From Burkholderiales bacterium 67-32 (GTDB lineage: Bacteria > Pseudomonadota > Gammaproteobacteria > Burkholderiales > Burkholderiaceae_B), in contig MKUP01000013.1 in the NCBI GenBank assembly GCA_001898625.1, forward strand, positions 124,001-188,000: 64,000 nt of DNA, in the 5' to 3' direction. Below, in pieces: positions 28,278 through 36,879 of this stretch. A program made the position numbers and the translations under genes. Within the stretch, counting starts at the first letter, position 1, and every line of letters begins with the position of its first letter. Under the pieces are notes generated by a model. It had not been told where the DNA came from. It ran no database searches and worked only from the letters and a program-made list of their open reading frames with translations.

Positions 28278-29507
28278 TCAGACCTTGCGCACGATCATCG
28301 TGCCGTTGGTACCGCCGAATCCGAAGGAGTTCGACAGCGCGACATCGATCTTCATCTGCCGCGCCTGGTTGGCGCAGTAGTCGAGATCGCACTCGGGGTC
28401 CTGATTGAAGATATTGATGGTGGGCGGGGCGATCTGGTTGTAGATGGCCAGCGTCGTGAACACGGCCTCGATGCCGCCGGCGGCGCCCAGCAGGTGGCCC
28501 GTCATGGACTTGGTCGAGCTGACCACGATCTGCCTGGCGTGGTCGCCGAAGGCCAGCTTCAGGGCTTCGGTCTCGTTCTTGTCCCCCAGCGGCGTCGAAG
28601 TGCCGTGGGCATTGACGTAGTGGACCTCTTCCTTGTTGATCCCGCCGTTGCGCAGCGCGTTGACCATGCCGCGGCAAGGACCTTCGCGATCGGGCGCCGT
28701 GATGTGGTGGGCGTCGGAACTCATGCCGTAGCCGGCGAATTCGCCATAGATGCGCGCGCCGCGCTTCTTGGCGTGTTCGTATTCCTCGAGCACCAGCACG
28801 CCCGCGCCCTCGCCCAGCACGAAGCCGTCGCGATCGCGGTCCCAGGGCCGCGAGGCCGTCTTGGGATCGTCGTTGCGGGTGGACAGCGCGCGCATGGCGG
28901 CGAAACCGCCGATGCCCAGCGGCGACACGGTGGACTCGGCACCGCCGGCCAGCATGACGTCGGCATCGCCGTACTCGATCAGGCGCGCGGCGTCACCGAT
29001 GCTGTGCAGGCCGGTGGTGCACGCCGAAACCACGGCGTAGCTGGGTCCCTTCATGCCGAAGCGAATCGACAACTGGCCCGAGATCAGGTTGATCAGCGAC
29101 GCCGGGACGAAATAAGGCGAAATGCGGCGCGCACCGCGCTGCAGGTAATCGGCCTCGGTTTCCTCGATGCGGGGCAGCCCGCCGATACCCGAGCCGACGA
29201 TGACGCCGACGCGCTCGGCGTTGGCATCGGTGATTTCAAGCCCGCTGTCCTTCAAGGCCTGCACGCCGGCCGCAATGCCGTAATGGATGAAAGTATCCAT
29301 CTGGCGCACTTCCTTGGCGGGCACGAACTGGCTCGCATCGAACCCTTTGACTTCACCGGCGATATGGCAGTTGAAATCGGTAGGATCGAAGCGGGTGATG
29401 CGGTCTATGCCTGAACGGCCGTTGACGATGTTGTCCCATGCGGAGGCGATGTCATTGCCCACAGGGGAAACGATACCGAGACCGGTGATGACGACGCGTC
29501 GCTTCAC
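28278..29507 (-). CDS. fabF: 3-oxoacyl-[acyl-carrier-protein] synthase II
   Basis: 409 residues. It elongates acyl-ACP with malonyl-ACP. The Cys-His-His set is intact: VVSACTTGLHSIG (nucleophile Cys about 164), VNAHGTSTPLGD and SMTGHLLGAAGGIEA. The N-terminus RRVVITGLGIVSPVGND is canonical. It lies downstream of acpP behind a terminator hairpin, so only part of acpP transcription may reach it. Confidence 0.97.
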   Translation of the reverse strand: MKRRVVITGLGIVSPVGNDIASAWDNIVNGRSGIDRITRFDPTDFNCHIAGEVKGFDASQFVPAKEVRQMDTFIHYGIAAGVQALKDSGLEITDANAERVGVIVGSGIGGLPRIEETEADYLQRGARRISPYFVPASLINLISGQLSIRFGMKGPSYAVVSACTTGLHSIGDAARLIEYGDADVMLAGGAESTVSPLGIGGFAAMRALSTRNDDPKTASRPWDRDRDGFVLGEGAGVLVLEEYEHAKKRGARIYGEFAGYGMSSDAHHITAPDREGPCRGMVNALRNGGINKEEVHYVNAHGTSTPLGDKNETEALKLAFGDHARQIVVSSTKSMTGHLLGAAGGIEAVFTTLAIYNQIAPPTINIFNQDPECDLDYCANQARQMKIDVALSNSFGFGGTNGTMIVRKV

Positions 29508-29601
29508 TGACTACTCCTCAAGTGCGCGGAGAAAAAGCGAATCCGGCAGCTGCCCTCCCGCCGTTGACTCCGGCAAGGTCGCGCATGGCCGCGCCGAACT
29601 T

Positions 29602-29630
29602 AAAAAACGAAGGCGGCCGATGAGCCGCCT
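29602..29630 (-). terminator. Intrinsic terminator between acpP and fabF
   Basis: On the minus strand AGGCGGC-tcatcg-GCCGCCT is followed by tcg and six Ts (complement of 29602-29607). It lies 21 bp after the acpP stop and would raise ACP message relative to fabF. Confidence 0.85.
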
Positions 29631-29651
29631 GCGTCATCGCACGAAAACGAT

Positions 29652-29891
29652 TTACTTCTTGATGTGCGCGCCAACGTAGTCGATGGCTTGCTGCACGGTC
29701 GTGATCTTCTCGGCTTCCTCGTCGGGAATCTCGGTCTCGAACTCGTCTTCGAGCGCCATGACGAGTTCCACCATATCGAGCGAATCGGCACCGAGGTCGT
29801 CGACAAAAGAAGATTCGTTCTTGATCTCGGCTTCGTTGACGCCGAGTTGCTCAGCGACGATCTTCTTGACGCGCTGTTCGATGCTATCCAT
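29652..29891 (-). CDS. acpP: Acyl carrier protein
   Basis: 79 residues, acidic. The phosphopantetheine attachment Ser is in [18 protein letters not shown] (about residue 37). It carries growing fatty acyl chains between Fab enzymes and is modified by AcpS (gene at 16649). A GGAGG-like site (complement of GATCCTCC) lies just upstream of the ATG. It has its own terminator, in line with its need for high expression. Confidence 0.97.
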   Translation of the reverse strand: MDSIEQRVKKIVAEQLGVNEAEIKNESSFVDDLGADSLDMVELVMALEDEFETEIPDEEAEKITTVQQAIDYVGAHIKK

Positions 29892-29996
29892 GGAGATCCT
29901 CCAAAAGGGTCTATATCTAACTGAATTATAGCCAAGCTCGCTTGTCTAAAGCGGCCCGGCCGGACGAATGCATATCGCGGTTGCAATACGCGGAAA

Positions 29997-30740
29997 TCAA
30001 TTCATGTACATGCCACCGTTGACGTGCAGGGTGGCGCCGGTTACATATCCGGCCCCCGGCGACGCCAGAAAGGCGACGCTGTGGGCGATATCCTCGGGAC
30101 GGCCCAGGCGGCCCAGCGGGATCTGTCCCAACAGGGCACCGGTCTGCTCGTCCCCCAGGGCACGGGTCATGTCGGTATCGATGAAACCCGGGGCCACGCA
30201 GTTGACGGTGATGTTGCGACTGCCCAACTCCCGCGCCAGGGCGCGGGTCATGCCGGCCACCCCGGCCTTGGCGGCGGCGTAGTTCGCCTGGCCAGCGTTG
30301 CCGCTGGCGCCCACCACCGAGGTCACGTTGATGATACGGCCCCATTTGGCCTTCATCATCCCCCTCATGACGGCGCGAGACAGGCGGAACACCGCCGTCA
30401 GATTGGTGTCGATCACCGCCGACCAATCCTCGTCCTTCATGCGCATCGCGAGTGTATCCCGGGTGATGCCGGCGTTGTTGACCAAAATGTGCAGGCCGCC
30501 ATCGGCCTTGCCGATTTCGTCCACCAGGGCGTCGACCGCCGCGGCGTCGTTCACCTGCAACACCACGCCACGGCCCTTGGCGGGGAACCCGCCCAGCGCC
30601 TCGGTGATGGTGTCGGCGCCGGCCTGGGTCGTGGCGGTCCCGACCACGGTCGCGCCCCGCGCGGCCAACTCCGCCGCGATCGCCTTGCCTATCCCCCGCG
30701 ACGCACCCGTCACCAGAGCGACCTTGCCTTGCAATTCCAT
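29997..30740 (-). CDS. fabG: 3-oxoacyl-[acyl-carrier-protein] reductase
   Basis: 247 residues. This NADPH-dependent ketoacyl-ACP reductase is of the SDR family. The nucleotide-binding motif VTGASRGIGKAIA (about 10-22), NNAGIT and the catalytic Y-x3-K in ANYAAAKAGVAGMT are present, and the end VTGATLHVNGGMYMN is typical. It is followed by acpP (105-bp gap). Repeat copy D lies between it and fabD upstream. Confidence 0.97.
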   Translation of the reverse strand: MELQGKVALVTGASRGIGKAIAAELAARGATVVGTATTQAGADTITEALGGFPAKGRGVVLQVNDAAAVDALVDEIGKADGGLHILVNNAGITRDTLAMRMKDEDWSAVIDTNLTAVFRLSRAVMRGMMKAKWGRIINVTSVVGASGNAGQANYAAAKAGVAGMTRALARELGSRNITVNCVAPGFIDTDMTRALGDEQTGALLGQIPLGRLGRPEDIAHSVAFLASPGAGYVTGATLHVNGGMYMN

Positions 30741-30824
30741 GATTTTTCCTTATCTCACCCCGGCGCGCCCCAGCGCCCCGGACTTATCCATCCAACCCCA
30801 AGCCTCCCTCCCCCCGCTCTTGCC

Positions 30825-30899
30825 AGGGCACAGCGGATCCGGCTCCGCCGGTCCGCCAGTGCCGCCCCCTGGGGGGGCGCGCGAAGCGCGTAGGGGGGA
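30825..30899 (-). repeat. Dispersed hairpin repeat, copy D (type 1)
   Basis: Minus orientation in the 162-bp fabD-fabG gap. It has the same arms as copy B (GGCAC/GTGCC, GCGGA/TCCGC, CCGGC/GCCGG) with loop gga, plus the CGCG-rich and C-run/G-run hairpin. It abuts the fabD stop. The remaining gap (30741-30824) is C-rich with no gene. Confidence 0.85.
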
Positions 30900-30902
30900 G
30901 CC

Positions 30903-31841
30903 CTAATTGGAGGCGGTAGCCTCCAAGGCAGCTTGAAGCGACGCCTGGTCCGTCACGGCCAGGGCCGTCAGGTCGGGGGCGATGCGCTTGGCCAGGCCGG
31001 TCAGCACCTTGCCCGGTCCGCATTCGACGATATGGGTAATCCCCTGGGACTGCATCAGCTGTATGGTTTCCACCCATCGTACCGGATGCCAGGCCTGGCG
31101 GACCAGCGCGTCGGCGATCGCCGCCGGCTCGGTCGGCGCGGCCACGTCCACGTTATTGAGCACCGGGATATGGGGCGACTGGATGTCGATGGCTTCCAGC
31201 GCCTTGGCCAGGGTCTGGGCGGCCGGCTGCATCAGGCTGGAATGGAAAGGCGCCGAAACCGGCAGCGGCAGCGCGCGCTTGGCGCCCGCCTGCTTGGCGG
31301 CCTCGCAGGCGCGCTCCACGGCAGCCTTGTTGCCGGCGATCACCACCTGCGCCGGCGCGTTGAAGTTCACCGGCTCGACCACCTCGCCCTGGGCCGCGGC
31401 GGCGCAGGCGGCACGCACCTGGTCGTCGGTCAGGCCCAGGATGGCCGCCATGCCGCCCTGCCCCACGGGAACCGCGGACTGCATGGCGTCGGCACGGATG
31501 CGGACCAGCCGCACCGCATCTTCCAGCGTGAGCGAGCCGGCGGCGACCAGCGCCGCGTATTCGCCCAGGCTGTGCCCGGCGACGACCGCGGGAGCCGGCC
31601 CGCCCGCCGCCTGCCAGGCGGCATAGGCCGCCACGCCGGCGGTCAGCATGACCGGCTGGGTGTAGGTGGTCAGGTTCAGTTGTTCGGCCGGGCCATTGGC
31701 CATCAGGCCGCCCAGGTCCTCGCCCAGGGCGGCGCCGGCACGGGCCACCACGTCGGCTACCGACGCGTTGCCTGCGAAGCCGTCGAGCATGCCGACCGAC
31801 TGCGAACCCTGGCCGGGAAAGACGAATGCAATTTTAGTCAT
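30903..31841 (-). CDS. fabD: Malonyl-CoA-ACP transacylase
   Basis: 312 residues. It loads malonate onto ACP. FVFPGQGSQSVGML opens the protein, the nucleophile Ser is in VVAGHSLGEYAALVAAG (about residue 92), and the His is in PVSAPFHSSLM (about 201). Length is normal. It lies 36 bp after fabH in the minus-strand fab operon. Confidence 0.97.
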   Translation of the reverse strand: MTKIAFVFPGQGSQSVGMLDGFAGNASVADVVARAGAALGEDLGGLMANGPAEQLNLTTYTQPVMLTAGVAAYAAWQAAGGPAPAVVAGHSLGEYAALVAAGSLTLEDAVRLVRIRADAMQSAVPVGQGGMAAILGLTDDQVRAACAAAAQGEVVEPVNFNAPAQVVIAGNKAAVERACEAAKQAGAKRALPLPVSAPFHSSLMQPAAQTLAKALEAIDIQSPHIPVLNNVDVAAPTEPAAIADALVRQAWHPVRWVETIQLMQSQGITHIVECGPGKVLTGLAKRIAPDLTALAVTDQASLQAALEATASN

Positions 31842-31877
31842 GGGTAAAGCCCCGCTTGTTCTGTTTTCCTACCGGAC

Positions 31878-32894
31878 TCACATGCGCGCCAGCACGGCGC
31901 CCCACGTGAATCCGCCGCCCACGCCCTGCAGCATCACCAGATCGCCCCGCTTGACGCGGCCATCGCGGCGGGCGGCGTCCAGGGCCAGCGGCACGCTGGC
32001 CGCCGAGGTGTTGGCATGCAGGTCCACCGTGGACACCACGCGTTCGAGCGGGATGCCGAGGCGCTTGGCGGTGGCGTTGATGATGCGTACGTTGGCCTGG
32101 TGGGGAATGAGCCAGTCCAGGTCGGACAGCGGCACGCCCGCTTCCTCCATCACTTCCTGCGCCACACGGTCGAGCACCGTGACGGCCTGCTTGAAGACCG
32201 CCTGCCCCTCCATCCGCAGGAAGGGGTCGCCGGTCACCTCGCCATAGGCCACGTTGCCGGCGGCGCACAGGATCTTGGTCTGGCTGCCATCGGCGTGCAG
32301 CTTGGCGGCCAGCAGGCCCGGCTCGGGCGACGCCTCGAGCACCACGGCGCCGGCGCCGTCGCCGAACAACACGCAGGTCGACCGGTCGTTCCAATCGAGG
32401 ATGCGCGAGAAGACCTCGGTGCCGATGACCAGGGCCTTGCGGGCCCGGCCGGCGCGCACGAAGCTGTCGGCGGTGGTCAGCGCGTAGATGAAGCCCGTGC
32501 ACACGGCCTGGACGTCGAAGGCCGCGGCGCGCGAGGCGCCGAGCCTGGCCTGGATCAGGCAGGCCGTGCTGGGAAAGACGAAATCGGGCGTCGAGGTCGC
32601 GACGATGATGAGATCGAGCTCGGCGGCGTCGATCCCGGCGTCCTGCAGCGCGCGCCGCGCGGCCTCGGTACCGAGTTCGCTGGAGGTGACGCCGCGCTCG
32701 GCGATGTGGCGCTGGCGGATGCCGGTACGCTCGACGATCCAGGCATCGGACGTCTCGACGCCGCGCTGGGCCAGCTCGGCCGCCAGCTCGTCATTGCTGA
32801 CCACGCGCTCGGGCAGGCAACTGCCCGAACCGACGATTCTCGACCATGCCGCGGGAGCCGGGCTGCTGGACGGATGCGCCGTTGTTGCACTCAT
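31878..32894 (-). CDS. fabH: 3-oxoacyl-[acyl-carrier-protein] synthase III
   Basis: 338 residues. It starts fatty-acid synthesis by condensing acetyl-CoA with malonyl-ACP. Cys-His-Asn are intact: [26 protein letters not shown] and [10 protein letters not shown] short Ser/Pro/Ala-rich N-terminal extension (about 17 residues) precedes the usual [11 protein letters not shown]. The start overlaps the plsX stop by 4 bp (ATGA). Confidence 0.96.
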   Translation of the reverse strand: MSATTAHPSSSPAPAAWSRIVGSGSCLPERVVSNDELAAELAQRGVETSDAWIVERTGIRQRHIAERGVTSSELGTEAARRALQDAGIDAAELDLIIVATSTPDFVFPSTACLIQARLGASRAAAFDVQAVCTGFIYALTTADSFVRAGRARKALVIGTEVFSRILDWNDRSTCVLFGDGAGAVVLEASPEPGLLAAKLHADGSQTKILCAAGNVAYGEVTGDPFLRMEGQAVFKQAVTVLDRVAQEVMEEAGVPLSDLDWLIPHQANVRIINATAKRLGIPLERVVSTVDLHANTSAASVPLALDAARRDGRVKRGDLVMLQGVGGGFTWGAVLARM

Positions 32895-33973
32895 GCAATA
32901 TCTCCGTGCGAGGACGGCTCGAGGCCGGCCTCATGCTCGGTCCCGCCGGCCGGCACGCTCGTGATCTGCGCAATGGTTTGCGCAGTCCGGCCGAGCAAGC
33001 CGCTTTCGACCGCGTCGTAGGCGTCCTGCAGGGCCCATTCGAACGCGTAGGTGTCGGCGGAACCATGGCTCTTGATGACGACGCCGCGCAATCCCAGCAG
33101 CGCCGCTCCGTTGTAGCGGCGCGGGTCCACGCGCTGGCGGAAGCGGTTCAGCACCGGTGTGGCGATGGCGCCCATCAACAGCGTGAACAGGTTTCTCTTG
33201 AACTCTTCCTTGATGAAGACACCCAGCATCTTGGCCAGGCCCTCGGAAGACTTGAGCACGATGTTACCAACAAAGCCATCGCAGACGACCACGTCCACGG
33301 TGCCCTTGAAAATATCGTTGCCCTCGACGTTGCCGTGGAAATTCAGCGCGCTGCCGCGCAGCAATTCGGCGGCCTGCTTGACCACGTCGTTGCCCTTGAT
33401 CGCTTCCTCGCCGATGTTGAGCAGGCCCACGGTGGGCCGCTCGCGATGGCCGACGCTGGAAACCAGTGCCGAACCCATGATGGCGAACTGCAGCAGGTGC
33501 TCGGCCGTGCAATCGACGTTGGCGCCCAGGTCCAGGATGACGGTCATGCCGCCCGACTGGTTGGGAATGGCCTTGGCGATGGCGGGACGATCGATGCCGT
33601 CCAGCGTCTTGAGCACATAGCGGGAAATGGCCATCCATGCGCCGGTATTGCCCGCCGAAACGCAGGCGTCGGCTTGGCCGTCGCGCACGAGTTCGGCGGC
33701 GATGCGCATGGAAGAGTCTTTCTTGCGGCGCAGCGCGACCTCGACCTTGTCGTCCATGGTGACGACTTCGGTCGCGGGCACGATGCGCAGCCTCTCCCGC
33801 TGGGCGGGAGAGGCCTTGGCCTGCGCCAGACGGACTTCGATCTGGTCGGCCAGGCCGACGAGCAGAAGCTCGACGCCAGGATGGCGGTCGGAGAACGCCA
33901 GGGCAGCAGGAATCGTCACGGGCAGGCCGAAATCGCCTCCCATGCAATCGATCGCGATACGGATCATAGCCAT
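32891..33973 (-). CDS. plsX: Phosphate acyltransferase PlsX
   Basis: 360 residues. It converts acyl-ACP to acyl-phosphate for phospholipid synthesis. [20 protein letters not shown] is the family's first motif; [10 protein letters not shown] and [13 protein letters not shown] are also diagnostic. The frame starts MAMIRI; the second Met (33967) could be the true start. It follows rpmF with a 223-bp gap and is coupled to fabH. Confidence 0.95.
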   Translation of the reverse strand: MAMIRIAIDCMGGDFGLPVTIPAALAFSDRHPGVELLLVGLADQIEVRLAQAKASPAQRERLRIVPATEVVTMDDKVEVALRRKKDSSMRIAAELVRDGQADACVSAGNTGAWMAISRYVLKTLDGIDRPAIAKAIPNQSGGMTVILDLGANVDCTAEHLLQFAIMGSALVSSVGHRERPTVGLLNIGEEAIKGNDVVKQAAELLRGSALNFHGNVEGNDIFKGTVDVVVCDGFVGNIVLKSSEGLAKMLGVFIKEEFKRNLFTLLMGAIATPVLNRFRQRVDPRRYNGAALLGLRGVVIKSHGSADTYAFEWALQDAYDAVESGLLGRTAQTIAQITSVPAGGTEHEAGLEPSSHGDIA

Positions 33974-34196
33974 GGACGCAGAAACGCCTGCCCACGCGCG
34001 CGACGGCTGCCCGGCCTTCTACAGACACAAGCTGTATCGGTCATCGGCAAACCTGGTTCGGCGGGACAGACAAGACCGGAAAAACCATTCCGCAAGTGCC
34101 CAGGGGAGGAACGCCGACCTGTAGGCCTCGCGGCGTCCGCATTCCACCCCTGAGTAAACGACCCCAGTGCAAGGGACTGCCCGGGGCCGTTCGGTA

Positions 34197-34379
34197 TCAC
34201 TCGTCGTTCTTGGTCTTGAGGACTTTGCGACCGCGGTAGATGCCGTTGGGGCTGATGTGGTGACGCAGGTGCGTCTCGCCCGTCGTCGGTTCGACGGCGA
34301 CCGGGGGATTGGTCAGGAAATCGTGGGCGCGGTGCATACCACGCTTGGAGGGCGACTTTTTGTTTTGCTGAACGGCCAT
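34197..34379 (-). CDS. rpmF: 50S ribosomal protein L32
   Basis: 60 residues. [19 protein letters not shown] is the canonical L32 start, and [18 protein letters not shown] ends it. This is the cysteine-free form that does not need zinc. It lies between yceD and plsX, the conserved order. A TACAAT-type -10 (complement of 34409-34414) lies about 30 bp upstream of the start, but the -35 is weak. Confidence 0.96.
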   Translation of the reverse strand: MAVQQNKKSPSKRGMHRAHDFLTNPPVAVEPTTGETHLRHHISPNGIYRGRKVLKTKNDE

Positions 34380-34624
34380 GTGACTGGACTCCTAGGAACG
34401 GCGCGCATTGTAAGCCAGATGCCTACGCGTAACCGCCGCGAGTTCTAAAACCTGCTTTCTCGAATGATGACGGCGGTCTGCGCAGGCTTGCCCGAAACGC
34501 CGTCCAAAAACCCAAACTACAACGAAAACGCTTACAACGATCGCTTACTTATCCGCATCGCGCCGGACAGGGAAATCAAACGCCCCTTCTCCGGCCCGCT
34601 GCGACTATACACAAAATATGTCGC

Positions 34625-35197
34625 TTATTTGCCGACGTCACCCGCCGAGCCCTTCAGCCCGGCCAGCACCGCGAACGGCGACGGTTTTTTCTCGGGCGCA
34701 TCGCCCGTGGGCCCGCCCCCACCCTCGGGACAGATATCGTGCCGGGGCACGTACGGCACGCTCAGGATCAACTCGTCCTCGATCTGCTCGAACAGATCGA
34801 ACCGGCGCGATCCCAGCACTTTCTCGAAATCCTGCTCCGCATCGAGCTCGTCCAGGTCGGACTCGTCGAACGTATCCGGATCGTCGAGCTCGGCCTCGGT
34901 TTCGACCAGCTGCAACGCGACCTCGGATTCGATGGGCATCGCCAGCGGCCCCAGGCAACGCTGGCACTGCACGGTCAAGACCGTTTCGACCGCGAGCCGG
35001 ATCAGGGGTTCACCCAGCGGGCCGCGATCGGCCTGGGCCGACCAGCGCACCACCACAGAAGGATCCTGCTCCGGCAAGCCGTCCAGCAAGCGGACGAAAC
35101 GCGCGAGCGGCGCGCTGCCTTCGAGCGACCGTCCGAGCCGGACGAACTCGAACGCATCGATGTGGCGCACCGCGCCGGATTCGCTGGAGTCTTTCAC
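34625..35197 (-). CDS. yceD: YceD/DUF177 family protein (23S rRNA accumulation protein)
   Basis: 190 residues from a GTG start. The family's paired cysteines are in LTVQCQRCLGPL (about 92-95), followed by an acidic central part (EAELDDPDTFDESDLDELDA), EDELILSVPYVPRHD and a C-terminal PSPFAVLAGLKGS, matching E. coli YceD. It is needed for 23S rRNA accumulation and always sits before rpmF. GTG at 35197 is chosen because family homology starts there (KDSSESGAVRHIDAFEF); the frame is open far upstream across the divergent maf gene. Confidence 0.88.
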   Translation of the reverse strand: MKDSSESGAVRHIDAFEFVRLGRSLEGSAPLARFVRLLDGLPEQDPSVVVRWSAQADRGPLGEPLIRLAVETVLTVQCQRCLGPLAMPIESEVALQLVETEAELDDPDTFDESDLDELDAEQDFEKVLGSRRFDLFEQIEDELILSVPYVPRHDICPEGGGGPTGDAPEKKPSPFAVLAGLKGSAGDVGK

Positions 35198-35376
35198 GAC
35201 CTGCCGCCTTGCATGTTTTCCCACCGCACTTTCTTTTGCCTGCTTTCCGAAACATCCACGCAGTCCCGCCCATGCAGTCCAGAGACACGCCCGGAAAGGA
35301 AAAGAAGCTCGGGAAAACGTTGGATAATAGCGTGAAAGCCCCAAAAGAGTCAAACAAGTCAAACACTTATCCCACC

Positions 35377-35994
35377 ATGGCAAGCCCTGAAACCACGGCG
35401 CGGTCCTTGATCCTCGCCTCGACCTCCCCTTACCGCCGCGAACTGCTCGAACGCCTGCGGCTTCCCTTTTCAGTGACCGCGCCCGGCGTGGACGAAACAC
35501 CGGCCCCGGGCGAACCGCCCCAGGACCTCGCCCTGCGCCTGGCCCTGGCCAAGGCCCGGGCCGTGAGCCAGGGCCATCCCGGCGCGCTGGTGATCGGTTC
35601 GGACCAGGTCGCGACGGTGGACGGCGCCCCCATCGGCAAGCCCGGCGGCTTCGAGCAGGCGCTCGCGCAATTGCAGGCCATGCGCGGCCGCACGGTCGCC
35701 TTCCACACGGCCGTGGCGGTGGACGACGGCCAGCGCCACGCCAGCGCCGTCGTGACCACGCGGTGCATGCTGCGCGAACTGTCCGACCGGGCGCTGCGCG
35801 CCTACCTGCACGCCGAGCGCCCCTACGACACGGCCGGCAGCGCCAAGGCCGAGGCCCTGGGCATCGCACTCATGGAGCGGATAGAAAGCGACGACCCCAC
35901 CGCCCTGATCGGCCTGCCGCTGATCGCCCTGACCCGGCTGCTGGCCGGCTTCGGTATGGACCCGCTGGACGCGCTCGAGGAGCCCCGCGCATGA
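35377..35994 (+). CDS. Maf-family nucleotide pyrophosphatase (YceF/MafB type)
   Basis: 205 residues from the ATG at 35377. The Maf start RSLILASTSPYRRELLERL and the motifs GSDQVATVDG and KPGGFEQALAQLQAM are those of the YceF clade, which hydrolyses m7GTP and related non-canonical nucleotides. It is divergent from yceD-rpmF, its usual neighbours. Its stop overlaps the next start by 4 bp (ATGA). Confidence 0.9.
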   Translation: MASPETTARSLILASTSPYRRELLERLRLPFSVTAPGVDETPAPGEPPQDLALRLALAKARAVSQGHPGALVIGSDQVATVDGAPIGKPGGFEQALAQLQAMRGRTVAFHTAVAVDDGQRHASAVVTTRCMLRELSDRALRAYLHAERPYDTAGSAKAEALGIALMERIESDDPTALIGLPLIALTRLLAGFGMDPLDALEEPRA

Positions 35995-36710
35995 AACCCT
36001 CCGGCATCCTGCACCTGGTCCCCGTCTCGCTCGGCGACGCCCCGCCCGAGCGCTGGCTGCCCGCCGAGGCCCGCGCCCTGGCCGGCCGGCTGGACACCTA
36101 CATCGCCGAGAACGCCAAGACCGCGCGCGCCTTCCTGAAGGCCATCGGCACCGTGCGGCCGATCCAGGAAATCACCATTCACACCCTGGACGCCCGCACC
36201 GACGACCGCGACATCGCGGCGTGGCTCAAGCCCATCGCGGCGGGCGGCGAGATCGGCCTGGTTTCCGAGGCCGGCTGCCCAGCCGTGGCCGACCCCGGCG
36301 CGCGCGTGGCCCGCGCCGCGCACGCCATGGGCCTACGCGTGCAGCCCTGGGTGGGCCCCTCCTCCATCCTGCTCGGCCTCATGGCCAGCGGCCTCGACGG
36401 CCAGCGCTTCGCCTTCCATGGCTACGCGCCGGTCGATGCGGGCGAACGCGCGCGGCAGTTGCGGGAATGGGAGCAGGCCTCGGCGCGGCACAACCAGACC
36501 CAGCTCCTGATCGAGACGCCCTATCGCAACGGCGCCATGTTCGCGACGATGCTGGCCACCCTGCGGCCGGCGACCCTGCTGTGCATCGCCCGCGCGCTCA
36601 CGACCGAGCGCGAATGGGTGCGCACGCACAGCGTCGCGGACTGGAAGCACCAGCCGCCCCCCGACCTGGACAAGCAGCCCACGCTGTTCCTGTTCCTGGC
36701 CAAGGGCTAG
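35991..36710 (+). CDS. SAM-dependent methyltransferase, RsmI-like tetrapyrrole methylase fold
   Basis: 239 residues. GILHLVPVSLGDAPPERWLP, AENAKTARAFLKAIG, GEIGLVSEAGCPAVADPGA and PWVGPSSILLGLMASGLDG follow the tetrapyrrole methylase fold of RsmI, which methylates the ribose of C1402 of 16S rRNA. It is shorter than RsmI (about 285 residues) and lacks the C-terminal part, as in the second 'SAM methyltransferase' paralogue next to maf in betaproteobacteria. It is coupled to maf. Confidence 0.82.
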   Translation: MKPSGILHLVPVSLGDAPPERWLPAEARALAGRLDTYIAENAKTARAFLKAIGTVRPIQEITIHTLDARTDDRDIAAWLKPIAAGGEIGLVSEAGCPAVADPGARVARAAHAMGLRVQPWVGPSSILLGLMASGLDGQRFAFHGYAPVDAGERARQLREWEQASARHNQTQLLIETPYRNGAMFATMLATLRPATLLCIARALTTEREWVRTHSVADWKHQPPPDLDKQPTLFLFLAKG

Positions 36711-36879
36711 GCATCACATGCAATAACCGGATAACCAAGCGCGAAACAAATCGTTGGGCGGCCAGCCTTCGGTCTCTAGCATCCATGGACATGAATGACC
36801 GGCATGCGGACGAAGGCGCTCCTCTCTCCGCTGCGGTCCCCCGCACTCCGGCCGATGGCCGGTTCCAGGAGAGACGAAC

